Source: Bacteroidota bacterium (lineage in GTDB: Bacteria > Bacteroidota > Bacteroidia > B-17B0 > Aurantibacillaceae). From it: DNA of 64,000 nucleotides. The stretch is taken from NCBI GenBank assembly GCA_013298715.1, contig JAAFIQ010000008.1:1-64000 (forward strand). The letters run 5' to 3'. The notes beneath the pieces are model-generated. The model saw only the letters and a program-made list of their open reading frames with translations, did no database searches and had not been told where the DNA came from. This document shows, in pieces, positions 1-8,638 of this stretch (within the stretch, counting starts at the first letter, position 1; the number at the start of each line of letters is the position of its first letter). Position numbers and translations under genes: made by a program.

Positions 1-117
1 CTAAGGTCGATACGCAGTGGTCGAGGACGAGATTAGCATAACGTGCTTGCCGTGTGTCAGCCATTAAATGAAAAAACCTTTTAGTAAAAATGTCTTAATG
101 CACCACGCAATGAGAGC

Positions 118-226
118 TAACGTTTTGCGCATAGAAGTTGTGCCGCCGTCCGCATTGCTAAATTTACGAATGTCCAACGAGATGCCAAAATAAGAAGAAA
201 AGCGGCATAACTTTTATGCGCTGTTA
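118..226. repeat. attC-like hairpin site 1
   Basis: TAAC (118-121), a 5-nt spacer, a 20-nt arm (127-146), a 55-nt loop, a complementary 20-nt arm (202-221), one T, then GTTA (223-226). The arms pair at 18 of 20 positions. The order (outer TAAC/GTTA boxes, unpaired spacer, long imperfect stem, variable loop) is that of integron attC recombination sites. The spacing is the same as in the second site at 670-795 although the stem sequences differ. The spacers are asymmetric (5 and 1 nt), which is not the textbook attC form, so the call is by structure only. Confidence 0.55.
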
Positions 227-669
227 TGCGATCGCCAAGCCTTGTTTTGGTGACGTCCAGACGTCACCAGTTTTTAAAAATAAAATAAATTTAATTGGAG
301 TCAACCCGTAGTTTTATGTCGACCCAAAACAAAAACCCAAAATAAAAGCGTCCGAGCAAGTTTAAACGAATTGTTGTCACCATAAATTTTACGAGTGTCC
401 GCTAAACACAGTTCGATACGAAAGGGTGAAGTACCGAAAAATGTCGAACCGAAATGAAACTTGCATGAGCGTCTGCCAATTAGAAACGAAAACTTTTTTG
501 TCATTAAGCTTGTGCGGTCGATGTGTGGTCGGCACGAAAAACAAACTGGAAAATGTTAACACAAAGTATTTGAGCAGTTCTGGTGTCCGAGTAGGGGTTT
601 GTTTTTTGTGAGAAGCGGTCGCCGTGTGTGTCGATTTGTTTTATTGATGTCCACCGGCTTGGTGACGCA
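227..669. other. Stretch between the two attC-like sites, no credible gene
   Basis: This is the interval a gene cassette would occupy if the flanking hairpins are attC sites. Short open frames exist on both strands (for example 301-504 minus), but their compositions are unlike proteins and none is recognisable. It is richer in GTCG, GTGT and GACC words than the neighbouring AT-rich intergenic DNA. Bases 1-117 are similar and also hold no gene I can support. Confidence 0.4.
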
Positions 670-795
670 TAACGGTTTGCAGCTACAAGAAGTTGGCGAT
701 TTCGAAGCACTAAACTGTCTGCCACCACAAAACTTGATACGAAGCACAAAGCTTCATTTAACCACTGAACCGCCAATTTCTTGTAGGTGCTGTTA
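670..795. repeat. attC-like hairpin site 2
   Basis: TAAC (670-673), a 5-nt spacer, a 20-nt arm (679-698), a 72-nt loop, a complementary 20-nt arm (771-790), one T, then GTTA (792-795). The arms pair at 18 of 20 positions. Box positions, spacer lengths and arm length match site 1 exactly, while the arm and loop sequences differ. The minus-strand gene at 818-1198 stops 22 bp away, as expected for a cassette gene followed by its attC when the array is read on the minus strand. Confidence 0.55.
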
Positions 796-817
796 TCGGC
801 TGCCTTTCTTCTGTCCA

Positions 818-1198
818 TTAGGTCAAGTCAATTGTGTTTAGGTGTCCTTCTACTGGAAATTTTAGGTTGTAATCTCTCAAGTCGGAGCATTGAGAAATTC
901 GTATTGGGTCGCTTGTTTCGATATTTCCGTCTGCTAAATCTTTTGCGTAAATCATCAAGTCAGCCGCAGATGGTTCAAGGTCGTCTTCTGTAACTTTTAC
1001 AATTTGATTGTCAGCAAAGTTGTTTTTAGTGTCAAGATAATTTTTCAACGCAGTTGCTTCATTGAGAGTAAAAAATTCTCCGTCTTCCGTGTCTTTTAAC
1101 CACTCAACTGTCCTTGGCGAATTATGGTCGTGAATAATTGTTGTGCTTCTAACAGTCTGTTCAAGTCTTACAATTTTTGATGTTACTTTATATTGCAT
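818..1198 (-). CDS. Hypothetical protein, possible cassette gene
   Basis: A 126-residue soluble protein without a signal peptide or membrane segment; I do not recognise the family. It is rich in Asp, Glu and Thr. The frame stays open upstream to an ATG at 1276, but that start would overlap the T-tract of the terminator at 1281-1305. I therefore prefer the ATG at 1198, which is preceded by the A-rich leader common in this phylum. Its stop lies 22 bp from the outer box of attC-like site 2, so it may be the coding part of a cassette. Function unknown. Confidence 0.6.
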   Translation of the reverse strand: MQYKVTSKIVRLEQTVRSTTIIHDHNSPRTVEWLKDTEDGEFFTLNEATALKNYLDTKNNFADNQIVKVTEDDLEPSAADLMIYAKDLADGNIETSDPIRISQCSDLRDYNLKFPVEGHLNTIDLT

Positions 1199-1280
1199 AA
1201 TCAATTTATTTTTAGTGTGATTTGTTAAGCGAAAATTTAAAAACAAAGATAGAAGTATAACTAAAATACTTGTCATAAAA

Positions 1281-1316
1281 AATAAGGGGGCGAAGCCCCC
1301 TTATTCTCTTTTTTTT
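1281..1316 (-). terminator. Rho-independent terminator, bidirectional
   Basis: A perfect 11-bp stem (1281-1291 with 1295-1305) carries a five-G/five-C core and a 3-nt GAA loop. It has a T-run on the plus side (1306-1316) and a T-rich tract on the minus side. It sits just past the stop of the lipoprotein gene at 1315-2115, which it would terminate. Confidence 0.9.
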
Positions 1317-2115
1317 AATTCCCCGAAGCTGCTTGCAACATCTTGGTTTGAATTTTCATCATTCGTCCAATCTGTTCTGCACTTAACTTGTTATCGTTTT
1401 GTGCTGCTGTCATACTTTCAGATAATTTTGTAGCTTTTTCCATCATAGCTGGATACTCGGCTAATGCACTGTTGTCGCCTTTCATTGCTTTTTTGTAGAA
1501 TTTGATGTATTCAGTTACATACTCATCATAGTCGTCAAGCATTTTGTCCCAATCTTCGCTACCAGTTTCTGAAAGTCCATCATCACTTGAATTATCGCTG
1601 TTACTCTCACTTGAACTTACGTCAGATGAAGAACCACCAGTGAAGTCAGCACGAGCAATTTCAAAGTTTTCGGTTTCTTTCATAATTCTTTCTTGAACAT
1701 CCTTCTTTGAAAAGTAATTCCATTCAAAACTGATTGTAGCAGATTTGCCAGCATCACCTTTTAGTAAGTCTTTAATTTTATCCCAATCACTCATTGTTGC
1801 AGGGCTCATATCCAAACCAATGTCTGGAACTGCTGCACCTGTTTTGTCAAGCGGAATAAAACTTAAATTTCCCATCTCTGGATTTGCACCTTCATACTTT
1901 TTGGTTAGTTCAAGTTTGATAGCAATTACAATTTTGTCGTCAACGACTTTGAGTGTGTAATCACCGTCAACTACTTTTATGTAGTCACTGCCTTCACCTG
2001 TTACTGAAATGTTACTTGCCTTGATAGTTTTTTCTTTTATTGAGCTACCGCAGGAAGTAAGAAATGTAGCGAAAACTATTGTCGCTAAAAAATTGGTTAC
2101 GTTTATTATTGTCAT
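1315..2115 (-). CDS. Lipoprotein, DUF6591-like
   Basis: A 266-residue exported lipoprotein. The N-terminus has a hydrophobic stretch ending in the lipobox LTSC (Cys22), so signal peptidase II processing is expected. Residues 30-155 look like a beta-rich domain. A Ser/Asp/Gly-rich linker follows (about 160-187), then a helical C-terminal domain beginning EDWDKMLDDYDEYV, which resembles the C-terminal part of DUF6591 proteins of Bacteroidota. The family call rests on recall of that motif, not on a search. Molecular function is unknown. It lies between a degenerate attC-like hairpin upstream and a strong terminator downstream, so it may be mobile cargo. Confidence 0.7.
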   Translation of the reverse strand: MTIINVTNFLATIVFATFLTSCGSSIKEKTIKASNISVTGEGSDYIKVVDGDYTLKVVDDKIVIAIKLELTKKYEGANPEMGNLSFIPLDKTGAAVPDIGLDMSPATMSDWDKIKDLLKGDAGKSATISFEWNYFSKKDVQERIMKETENFEIARADFTGGSSSDVSSSESNSDNSSDDGLSETGSEDWDKMLDDYDEYVTEYIKFYKKAMKGDNSALAEYPAMMEKATKLSESMTAAQNDNKLSAEQIGRMMKIQTKMLQAASGN

Positions 2116-2660
2116 TTTGATTTTTAATTAAACTGTTAATTGAAATTTATCTGTCCGCCTTTTATTGACTTTTCGGAAGGTCTGTTCATAGTCAAGTCGT
2201 TGCTCAATTATGAACTGTCAAAGTAGAATTGCTGTTGTTGCTTCATTTTCCCGTTACGTTTTTTGTAGCAACCTGTCAGCACTGTCGCTGTCTAAGGTTG
2301 CCGATAACTTACTTGTATGTGCAACTTTCTTTCGCATAGCATAAGCTTTTTGGTTGGCTTTGTGCATGTTTATGGTACTTGTTAGTGTGCATTTTTATTT
2401 GTTATTTATTAATTTATTTGTACCCTTTGTTCTTATTCTATTAAAAAAACTCTATTTTCTTTAATGCTTCGCCACCTCACTCACATACAATTTTTGTTCT
2501 GCCAACCAAAATCCTTCCCAACAAACACCTGCTTTAACCACACATCTACCGCTTCTAGAAAAAATTTAATACAAGTAATTTAAATTTACCGATTCCAATT
2601 AAAAAAAACCAGTCCCCACGTTTTTCTATTGAAGCAGTTATATCAAAAATATAAAAAAAA
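2116..2660. other. 545-bp gene-free spacer with hairpins
   Basis: No credible open frame. It contains the degenerate attC-like hairpin at 2254-2312 and, directly after it, a weaker TAAC...GTTA pair (2305-2384) whose arms pair poorly. The remaining 2400-2660 is AT-rich with no recognised feature. It separates the lipoprotein gene from the tyrosine recombinase gene. Confidence 0.5.
2254..2312. repeat. Degenerate attC-like hairpin
   Basis: TTAC followed by GTTTT (2254-2262) copies the left edge of site 1 with one changed base. An arm at 2263-2280 then pairs imperfectly with 2287-2307, sharing a GCAACC/GGTTGC core, across a 6-nt loop. The right-hand box is degenerate. At 59 nt it would be a short member of the same class as 118-226 and 670-795. 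Weak on its own. Confidence 0.35.
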
Positions 2661-3908
2661 TTACAAACTATCAAACGGACTACTAATTTTTTGCAACTCT
2701 TTATTACTTACATGTGTATAAATTTCAGTGGTTCTGCTGCTACTATGCCCTAACAACGTTTGTATGTAACGCAAATCTGTTCCGGCTTCTAGTAAATGTG
2801 TTGCGTAACTGTGTCTTAACCAATGAAGTGTTACAGATTTTTGTATTCCTGCTTTTTCAACAGCAAGGCTCAGCACATTGGCCAAACTTCGCTCATCGTA
2901 AGGCTGTCCTTTTACCTGCCCTTCAAAAAGGTAAACCGTTGGTTTATACGCCGCGTAATATTCTCTAAGTAAAGCAAGTATTTTAATCGATAGCGGAATT
3001 ATTCTATCCTTTTTTCCTTTGGCTTGTCGCACTATAACTAAACATCGTTTTGAATCAATATCGTTAGGTTTTAGATTTAATAATTCGCTTCGCCTTAAAC
3101 CGCAACTATAAATTAAGCTTAAGGCTGTTTTGTGCTTCAAGTTTTTTAAAGCGCTAAGTATGGCTTTTACCTCCTCTTTACTTAGTACATTTGGTAACAA
3201 TTTTTCACGTTTTGGCCTGTGTATAAGATCTAACTTAATTTTTGTGTTAAAGTTGATGTTAAAGTAAAGTTTTACTGCGTTTATTATTTGGTTTTGATAA
3301 CTGCTCGATAAACTATGTCTTAAAATATACTCGTTGTTAAATACTATCAAATCCTCATTGCTTAACTCCTCAATTGTTTTGTGCTTAAAAAAATTAAAAA
3401 ATATACTTAACGCATCGGTATATGTATTTACAGTATTAAAACTGTAACGCTTTGATTGCATGTGGTATTTAAGCTTGTTAATAGCCTGAAAGTGTGTCTG
3501 CTCTAAATCAAATGTATTTTTTGTTTCACGCTTAATTGGTTCATTTTGTTGGTAATTAATTATTGAGCCAAACTCAACAGGAACAATGGGTGGCAAAATA
3601 AAATAATCCTCATAATACGTGCACAACTCAGCATAACTGTAAGTATAGTTGGTGCGCAAAGAATGTGTATTGGTTTTAACTAATTGCACTAATTTCTCTT
3701 TTTTAATAAAGGCGATTCCGTATAATAAATTTGATAACTCATTTAAATAAATGCTGTTTGCTGGTATGTACCAAGCTCTTTGGCTATTGCTATAATTGCT
3801 ATGCTCGTAGCTTCTTACAATAGCATTTATTTGGGCATTGTAAGGATAGATTAAAAAAAACTTTTCAGAATCTTTATGAAATTTTGATGTTACACTAATT
3901 TCTACCAC
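2661..3908 (-). CDS. Tyrosine recombinase/integrase, XerC/D type
   Basis: A 415-residue site-specific recombinase with a GTG start. An extra N-terminal region of about 135 residues precedes the core-binding domain (about 140-225). The catalytic domain (about 240-410) has the full set: Arg272 in CGLRRSE, Lys297 in AKGKKDR, His362 and Arg365 in HWLRH, His388 in LLGHSS, and nucleophile Tyr397 in EIYTH. The C-terminus SSPFDSL resembles the tail of integron integrases. However, the stretch between Lys297 and His362 is short and lacks the extra IntI-specific helix segment, so I call it XerC/D-like. It lies beside the attC-like hairpins and is the obvious candidate to act on them, which is inference. 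Confidence 0.92.
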   Translation of the reverse strand: MVEISVTSKFHKDSEKFFLIYPYNAQINAIVRSYEHSNYSNSQRAWYIPANSIYLNELSNLLYGIAFIKKEKLVQLVKTNTHSLRTNYTYSYAELCTYYEDYFILPPIVPVEFGSIINYQQNEPIKRETKNTFDLEQTHFQAINKLKYHMQSKRYSFNTVNTYTDALSIFFNFFKHKTIEELSNEDLIVFNNEYILRHSLSSSYQNQIINAVKLYFNINFNTKIKLDLIHRPKREKLLPNVLSKEEVKAILSALKNLKHKTALSLIYSCGLRRSELLNLKPNDIDSKRCLVIVRQAKGKKDRIIPLSIKILALLREYYAAYKPTVYLFEGQVKGQPYDERSLANVLSLAVEKAGIQKSVTLHWLRHSYATHLLEAGTDLRYIQTLLGHSSSRTTEIYTHVSNKELQKISSPFDSL

Positions 3909-4108
3909 ACAACAAATTTACTACAAAAAGAGGCGGTTAGTTGCTATAAATTGTAGTTTATGCCAACTATATATAGTTTCTAATCCTATCACACTTCGAT
4001 AAATTTTTTTAGAAACATATTTGCTTAGTTTGAACCTTAAAAATTATATCAAAAACAGATTGGAGGAGCCTCTTGTATTGCTACTAGATACGCTATTACA
4101 ATTGCGTT

Positions 4109-4564
4109 TTAGGTTTTAATTCGAGTAGAGTGAAGCATTTCTAATTTCCACCCACTCTTTGTTAAAATTGCCGTTGCGCTTTCTAGCCAATGAGCCTTTC
4201 TAATAATTTTATTATCTGTTGAGAATGTAGCATAATTTTGGTAGGCAACCCACGCCATTCCGTTTGCTACTTTAATTTCTATAAATTCAATTGTATTCAC
4301 TCGTGTTGGATTCGGTTTCCGAAGTATGGCTTTATCCAAATAATTTGCAATAGAATCGTTATTCCAAACTTCTCCGTTTTCCAATAGTAGGAAATTTTTT
4401 GTATAGTATTTATTAATGTTTTTAGAATTTAATTCAGCCCACACTTCGTCGAAAGATTTAATAATTAATTCTTTTATGCGTGATGTGTCGGTTTCGGTTG
4501 AGCTTTGTCCAAATGATATCGTTGTGAAACATATCATCAAAATTATTGTGTAAAATTTTTTCAT
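4109..4564 (-). CDS. Secreted NTF2-like (SnoaL/DUF4440-type) protein
   Basis: A 151-residue protein with a signal peptide (residues 1-19, cleavage near FGQ). The rest fits the compact cone-shaped NTF2-like fold: a helical segment (ELIIKSFDEVWAELNSKNIN), then strands containing VANGMAWVAYQNYATF and the closing GWKLEMLHSTRI. Such exported single-domain proteins are common in this phylum and their ligands are unknown. It stands alone, 200 bp from the recombinase gene and 170 bp from the next terminator. Confidence 0.7.
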   Translation of the reverse strand: MKKFYTIILMICFTTISFGQSSTETDTSRIKELIIKSFDEVWAELNSKNINKYYTKNFLLLENGEVWNNDSIANYLDKAILRKPNPTRVNTIEFIEIKVANGMAWVAYQNYATFSTDNKIIRKAHWLESATAILTKSGWKLEMLHSTRIKT

Positions 4565-4695
4565 TTTGTTGTTTTTAAATTACTACTTACTTTTATTTAT
4601 GTCTGCGTTTTTCGCCTTGAATAACAAAAATTTTGAGCTATATATTTAGTCTAAAACATATTTTAACCTGATATTAAATCGTTACCAAAAGAATT

Positions 4696-4730
4696 AAAAA
4701 AAGCCAGAGTGTTTTTCTCTGACTTTTTTA
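4696..4730 (-). terminator. Rho-independent terminator
   Basis: A hairpin with arms AAAAAAGCCAGAG and CTCTGACTTTTTT. The single mismatch becomes a G-U pair only when read on the minus strand, and a T-run follows on that strand. It lies directly past the stop of the TPR gene at 4734-6482. Confidence 0.8.
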
Positions 4731-4733
4731 GTA

Positions 4734-6482
4734 TTATGGTTTTTTAGTTCCCGCTCCTGGCTTCGCGCCGCCTTGTGGTTTAGGATTAAAGTAATTCAAT
4801 TGTTTTTGGTTGTTAGGGTCTATTGCTTTTACTGCATTCCACATTTCATCTGCTTTTGCTTTATCAGCAATGTTTACATAATAGGCACCTAAATATTCGA
4901 GTGCTTCTGTGTACTCTTTTTTATACGAACCGGTGCGTTCTTCCGGTTTTACAATTGCAATTACTTTTTCATAATATGGTTTTGCCAAACCATCTTTTTC
5001 TTTTTTGGTTAAAATCTCTAACAAAGAATTGCTTCTTCCTCGCCACATAGGAGCAACCGCCCATTTTTCGTTTTTACGCACCAAGCCGCTAAATGCAGAA
5101 TCGGCTTTAATTAATAGTGGAATTGCTTCTGCCTCTTTAGCCGATTTAATTTTAGCGTCTTTTGTTGTAACCGCTTCATTAAAGGCTGGTGTTGCTTTGT
5201 TGTAATAAGCTCTACCCAAATTAAAATAATCGTTAATGTTTAATGAATTTGCATCTGATGCAGTTTTTTTATCAAGGTACTCAATTACTTTATCGTACTT
5301 TTTGCCTTTGTAATAAGAAGCAGCTATTTCGCTATAAATATCTTTAGCCGCCGCAGGATCAAGCGTTGCAGCTTTTTCCATTTCAATAACGCCTAAAGAA
5401 TCTTTTCCGGTTTTAACTAACAATAATCCTTTATATTTGTAATCATCAGCAATGTATTTAAAGTTAGGGCCAGCAGTATTAAAAAAGTCACTTAACGCTT
5501 TTTGTCCTTTGTTATAAGCTTCTTTATCGGTTTTATCCCCCATCTCGTAATAACAATAGGCCGCAACACGCTCTAGGTAAAGGTTTTTAAAGTTATTCTT
5601 TTTTAAACTTTCGTACTCTGTTACAGCCTCGGCATATTGCTTGCCTTTAAACAAAGCGCTTACAAAACGGTAGCGTGCAAAATCACTGTTGTTTAATTCT
5701 AAATATTTTTTCCAGTTTTCTATAGATTTGTTTTGCTGACCAGCCAAGTAATACAACCAAGCAATTTCGCGGTAAGCAGGCGCAAACGAAGGATCTATTG
5801 CAATGGCTTCTTTGTATTTATCTAAGGCTAGTTGGTAATTGCGGCCACGTTGGTACAAGCTGCCTTCGCGCAAGATACCACGTGTGTTTTTAGGATTTAA
5901 AACGGTTGCGGCTTTGTAACTTTTAATGGCTGGTCCGCCATCGGCAGGTGTTTTTTCTAATTGTGCATCGCCTAAGTAGATAAAGCCTTCAGGGTTTTTT
6001 GCGTCTAATTTTATTGCAAGCTCTGCACATTTAATCGCCTCATCTGCATTTTTATTATCGGTGCTTAACCATGCTTCCGATAAACGGCGCATAACCTCAG
6101 CGTTTTTGCTTTGACTAATGCTAGTTGCTTTAAAGAATTGGGCTTTGGCATCGTTTACATTATTCTTATAAAGCAATACTTTACCTAATCCCACATAGTT
6201 TAAAGCGTTGGTAGCATTAACTTCCGACCCTTTTTTAAAATAAAAATTAGCGCTATCAATTAATTCAACGCGCGAATCTAAAATTCCGTTCTTAAAAAAG
6301 TTTTCGCCATAATAAAAGTAATTTTCGCCCTTAGCAGCTTCTTTATTTATTAAAGCTCGGTAATCGGCGCTGGCGTTTTCAAACAGTTCGTTATCGGTTT
6401 TTTTTATGGCTTCAGGCAAAGTTTGTGCAACAGAAACTAAGCTCGCCGAAATTAAAATGGAGGTAAAAGGTATCTTTTTCAT
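4734..6482 (-). CDS. Secreted tetratricopeptide repeat protein
   Basis: A 582-residue protein with a signal peptide (about residues 1-19, ending VAQ). It is followed by an array of tetratricopeptide-type helical repeats across most of the length; clear examples include NYVGLGKVLLYKNNVNDAKA and PAYREIAWLYYLAGQQNKSI. The C-terminal tail is Gly/Pro/Lys-rich (KPQGGAKPGAGTKKP). There is no enzymatic domain, so a periplasmic scaffold role is likely; partners are unknown. It is monocistronic with its own terminator. Confidence 0.85.
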   Translation of the reverse strand: MKKIPFTSILISASLVSVAQTLPEAIKKTDNELFENASADYRALINKEAAKGENYFYYGENFFKNGILDSRVELIDSANFYFKKGSEVNATNALNYVGLGKVLLYKNNVNDAKAQFFKATSISQSKNAEVMRRLSEAWLSTDNKNADEAIKCAELAIKLDAKNPEGFIYLGDAQLEKTPADGGPAIKSYKAATVLNPKNTRGILREGSLYQRGRNYQLALDKYKEAIAIDPSFAPAYREIAWLYYLAGQQNKSIENWKKYLELNNSDFARYRFVSALFKGKQYAEAVTEYESLKKNNFKNLYLERVAAYCYYEMGDKTDKEAYNKGQKALSDFFNTAGPNFKYIADDYKYKGLLLVKTGKDSLGVIEMEKAATLDPAAAKDIYSEIAASYYKGKKYDKVIEYLDKKTASDANSLNINDYFNLGRAYYNKATPAFNEAVTTKDAKIKSAKEAEAIPLLIKADSAFSGLVRKNEKWAVAPMWRGRSNSLLEILTKKEKDGLAKPYYEKVIAIVKPEERTGSYKKEYTEALEYLGAYYVNIADKAKADEMWNAVKAIDPNNQKQLNYFNPKPQGGAKPGAGTKKP

Positions 6483-6652
6483 TATTTATTTAAAGTTTAA
6501 AAGTAACGTTTTTAACTAAATCAAAGCAAGTGCCAGTAATAATTTTTGGTTACTTTTTAAGGAATTTTGGCTAATTGGTGTTGAACTAAACGAATGGTTT
6601 TCTTAAAAACAAATTAAAATTATTTAAGAAATACAAAAAAGAGTTTTTAAAA

Positions 6653-7063
6653 CTACTCACCAAAATACTCTACACAAATACGTGGTGTTTCATACAATTT
6701 AACGCAATGCAATTTTACATTAGCTGGTAAATGAGTGGCGAGCTGGTTCCAAATTGCTATTGCCAAATTTTCGGTACTTGCCAAAACACCTTGCATAAAA
6801 TCAACATCTAAGTTTAAATTTTTATGATCCAGTTTATCGCACACGCAATCATTAATTAGCTTACTTAAATGCTTTGCATCCATTAAAAAACCAGTATCAG
6901 GATTTACATCGCCTTTGATAGTAATTATTAAATCGTAATTATGTCCGTGCCAGTTATGGTTGGCGCATTTTCCAAAAACTTCTTGGTTTTTTTCCTCTGT
7001 CCAGTTTGGATTAAATAATTTATGTGCCGCATTAAAATGTTCGTGGCGCGTTAAGTAAATCAT
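6653..7063 (-). CDS. 6-pyruvoyl-tetrahydropterin synthase family protein
   Basis: A 136-residue enzyme of the PTPS/QueD family, which converts 7,8-dihydroneopterin triphosphate to a 6-substituted tetrahydropterin. The zinc histidines are in RHEHFNAAH and WHGHNY. The catalytic Cys is in FGKCANHN, and the LDHKNLNLDV motif is present. An upstream in-frame ATG (7108) would overlap the divergent mqnB gene, and homologues start at the MIYLTRHEHF Met, so I use 7063. A second family member lies at 60209 beside folE. GKC(5)HGH and the DHKNL motif resemble animal PTPS, but a queuosine (QueD) role cannot be excluded from sequence alone. Confidence 0.85.
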   Translation of the reverse strand: MIYLTRHEHFNAAHKLFNPNWTEEKNQEVFGKCANHNWHGHNYDLIITIKGDVNPDTGFLMDAKHLSKLINDCVCDKLDHKNLNLDVDFMQGVLASTENLAIAIWNQLATHLPANVKLHCVKLYETPRICVEYFGE

Positions 7064-7099
7064 GCTACAAATGTAATTAGAATAGTGTAAATTTAAGCC

Positions 7100-7771
7100 A
7101 TGTTTCAACCTAAAATTTTAATAGTTAGTGCTACTTTTTTTGAGGTTGGAACTTTGTTTACGAATAGAAGTATCTCGAGCCAAAGTAATTTTACGAGCTT
7201 GCAAAATAATGTTGATGTGTTAATAACTGGTGTTGGCATGGTAAACACCGCCTTTGCATTAGGAAATACCAATTTAAACAATTACAATTTAATTATTAAT
7301 GCGGGCATTGCTGGGGCTTTGGATTATAATCTAAAACTAGGTGAAACAGTTGTTGTAGAAAAGGATACGTTTAGCGAACTAGGTGCGGAAGATGACAATA
7401 CGTTTATTACCATTGATGATTTAAAATTAGGAGAGAAAAGTACATTTACTCAAGAAATAAATACTTACAAAGATTTAATTTTATATCACAAAAAAGTAAG
7501 CGGCATAACTGTAAACAAAGTTCATGGTAATGAGAATTCAATTAAGGCAATAAAAGAATTATTTTACGCGGATGTTGAAAGTATGGAAGGCGCTTCTTTT
7601 TTAAAGTGTTGTTCAATAAGTAACGCAGAGTTTTTTCAAATAAGAAGTATCTCCAATTATGTTGAAAAGCGCGATAAAAGTAAATGGCAAATACCATTGG
7701 CGATAGGTAATTTAACTAAAGAGCTAGAAAAATTAATAACAGAACTTACAAAGATGAGTCAAAGCAATTAA
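7100..7771 (+). CDS. mqnB: Futalosine hydrolase
   Basis: A 223-residue nucleoside phosphorylase-fold enzyme that cleaves futalosine to dehypoxanthinyl futalosine and hypoxanthine in the futalosine route to menaquinone. It shows the family's VLITGVGMVNTA stretch, the glycine-rich NAGIAGALD, and the VESMEGASF substrate-binding motif containing the Glu-Met-Glu region typical of MTA/SAH-nucleosidase-like proteins. It is divergent from the PTPS gene with a 36-bp gap. mqnD follows 36 bp downstream, which supports the assignment. Confidence 0.9.
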   Translation: MFQPKILIVSATFFEVGTLFTNRSISSQSNFTSLQNNVDVLITGVGMVNTAFALGNTNLNNYNLIINAGIAGALDYNLKLGETVVVEKDTFSELGAEDDNTFITIDDLKLGEKSTFTQEINTYKDLILYHKKVSGITVNKVHGNENSIKAIKELFYADVESMEGASFLKCCSISNAEFFQIRSISNYVEKRDKSKWQIPLAIGNLTKELEKLITELTKMSQSN

Positions 7772-7807
7772 TTATTAGTAAGAAAGTGCCGAGTAAAAAC
7801 TAGAGGA

Positions 7808-8638
7808 ATGAAAACAAAGATAAATATTGGTTACTCCCCTTGCCCAAACGATTGTTTTATTTTTGATGCTTTGGTGCATAATAAAATTGATACTGGCCAT
7901 TATGTTTTTAATCCTATTTTAGAGGATGTTGAAACTCTTAATAAATGGGCCTTTGAGGAGAAGTTAGAAGTAACAAAATTAAGCTATCATGCGTTTATTT
8001 ATGTTACTAAATTTTACAGTTTACTGGATAGCGGAAGTGCCTTGGGTTTTAATTGTGGTCCCTTACTAATTAGTAAAAATAATTTTGCTTCAATTAATGA
8101 TATTAAAAGCGTTGCTATTCCCGGAAAAAACACAACCGCAAATTTATTATTGAGCTTAGCCTTGCCTCAATTAAAAAATAAAACAGAACTTGTTTTTAGT
8201 GAGATTGAAGAAGCCGTTTTACAAGGAAAAGTTGATGCCGGTTTAATTATTCATGAGAATAGATTTACCTACCAAGACCGAGGATTAAAAAAAATTATTG
8301 ATTTGGGTGAGTATTGGGATGGTTTGATTAAGGCTCCAATTCCGTTGGGGGGCATTGTTGCAAGTAAAAAATTGGATTTGAAAGTTAGAAAAGACATTTC
8401 GCGTTTAATTTCGGAAAGCGTAAAATTTGCTTTTGCTAACCCTACAGAAAGCAAAGAATATGTTAAGCAACACGCGCAAAGCATGAGCGAAGCAGTAATG
8501 CAAAAACACATTCAGTTGTACGTAAATGAATTTAGTGTTGGATTAGGAAATGATGGAAAAAAGGCCGTTAAATTATTGTTTGATAAAGCAATTAGTTTAG
8601 GATTAATAGAGTCTGATGAAGTTTTTGAAGTAATTTGA
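7808..8638 (+). CDS. mqnD: 1,4-dihydroxy-6-naphthoate synthase
   Basis: A 276-residue enzyme that turns cyclic dehypoxanthinyl futalosine into 1,4-dihydroxy-6-naphthoate in menaquinone synthesis. The N-terminal motif GYSPCPNDCFIFDALVHNKI is characteristic. The periplasmic-binding-protein-like fold is visible, with the conserved later segments LIIHENRFTYQDRGL and PIPLGGI. It forms an operon with mqnB. Its stop codon overlaps the TTG start of the next gene, indicating translational coupling. Confidence 0.94.
   Translation: MKTKINIGYSPCPNDCFIFDALVHNKIDTGHYVFNPILEDVETLNKWAFEEKLEVTKLSYHAFIYVTKFYSLLDSGSALGFNCGPLLISKNNFASINDIKSVAIPGKNTTANLLLSLALPQLKNKTELVFSEIEEAVLQGKVDAGLIIHENRFTYQDRGLKKIIDLGEYWDGLIKAPIPLGGIVASKKLDLKVRKDISRLISESVKFAFANPTESKEYVKQHAQSMSEAVMQKHIQLYVNEFSVGLGNDGKKAVKLLFDKAISLGLIESDEVFEVI

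Noticed and set aside
301-818. Several short overlapping frames on both strands between the attC-like sites
   Set aside because: Compositions are unlike real proteins, they overlap one another, and some run through the hairpin arms.
2305-2384. TAAC...GTTA pair as a further attC-like site
   Set aside because: The outer boxes fit, but the arms pair too poorly to support a stem.
2661-3908. Calling the recombinase a true integron integrase (IntI)
   Set aside because: The catalytic region lacks the additional IntI-specific segment between the Lys and the HxxR motif.
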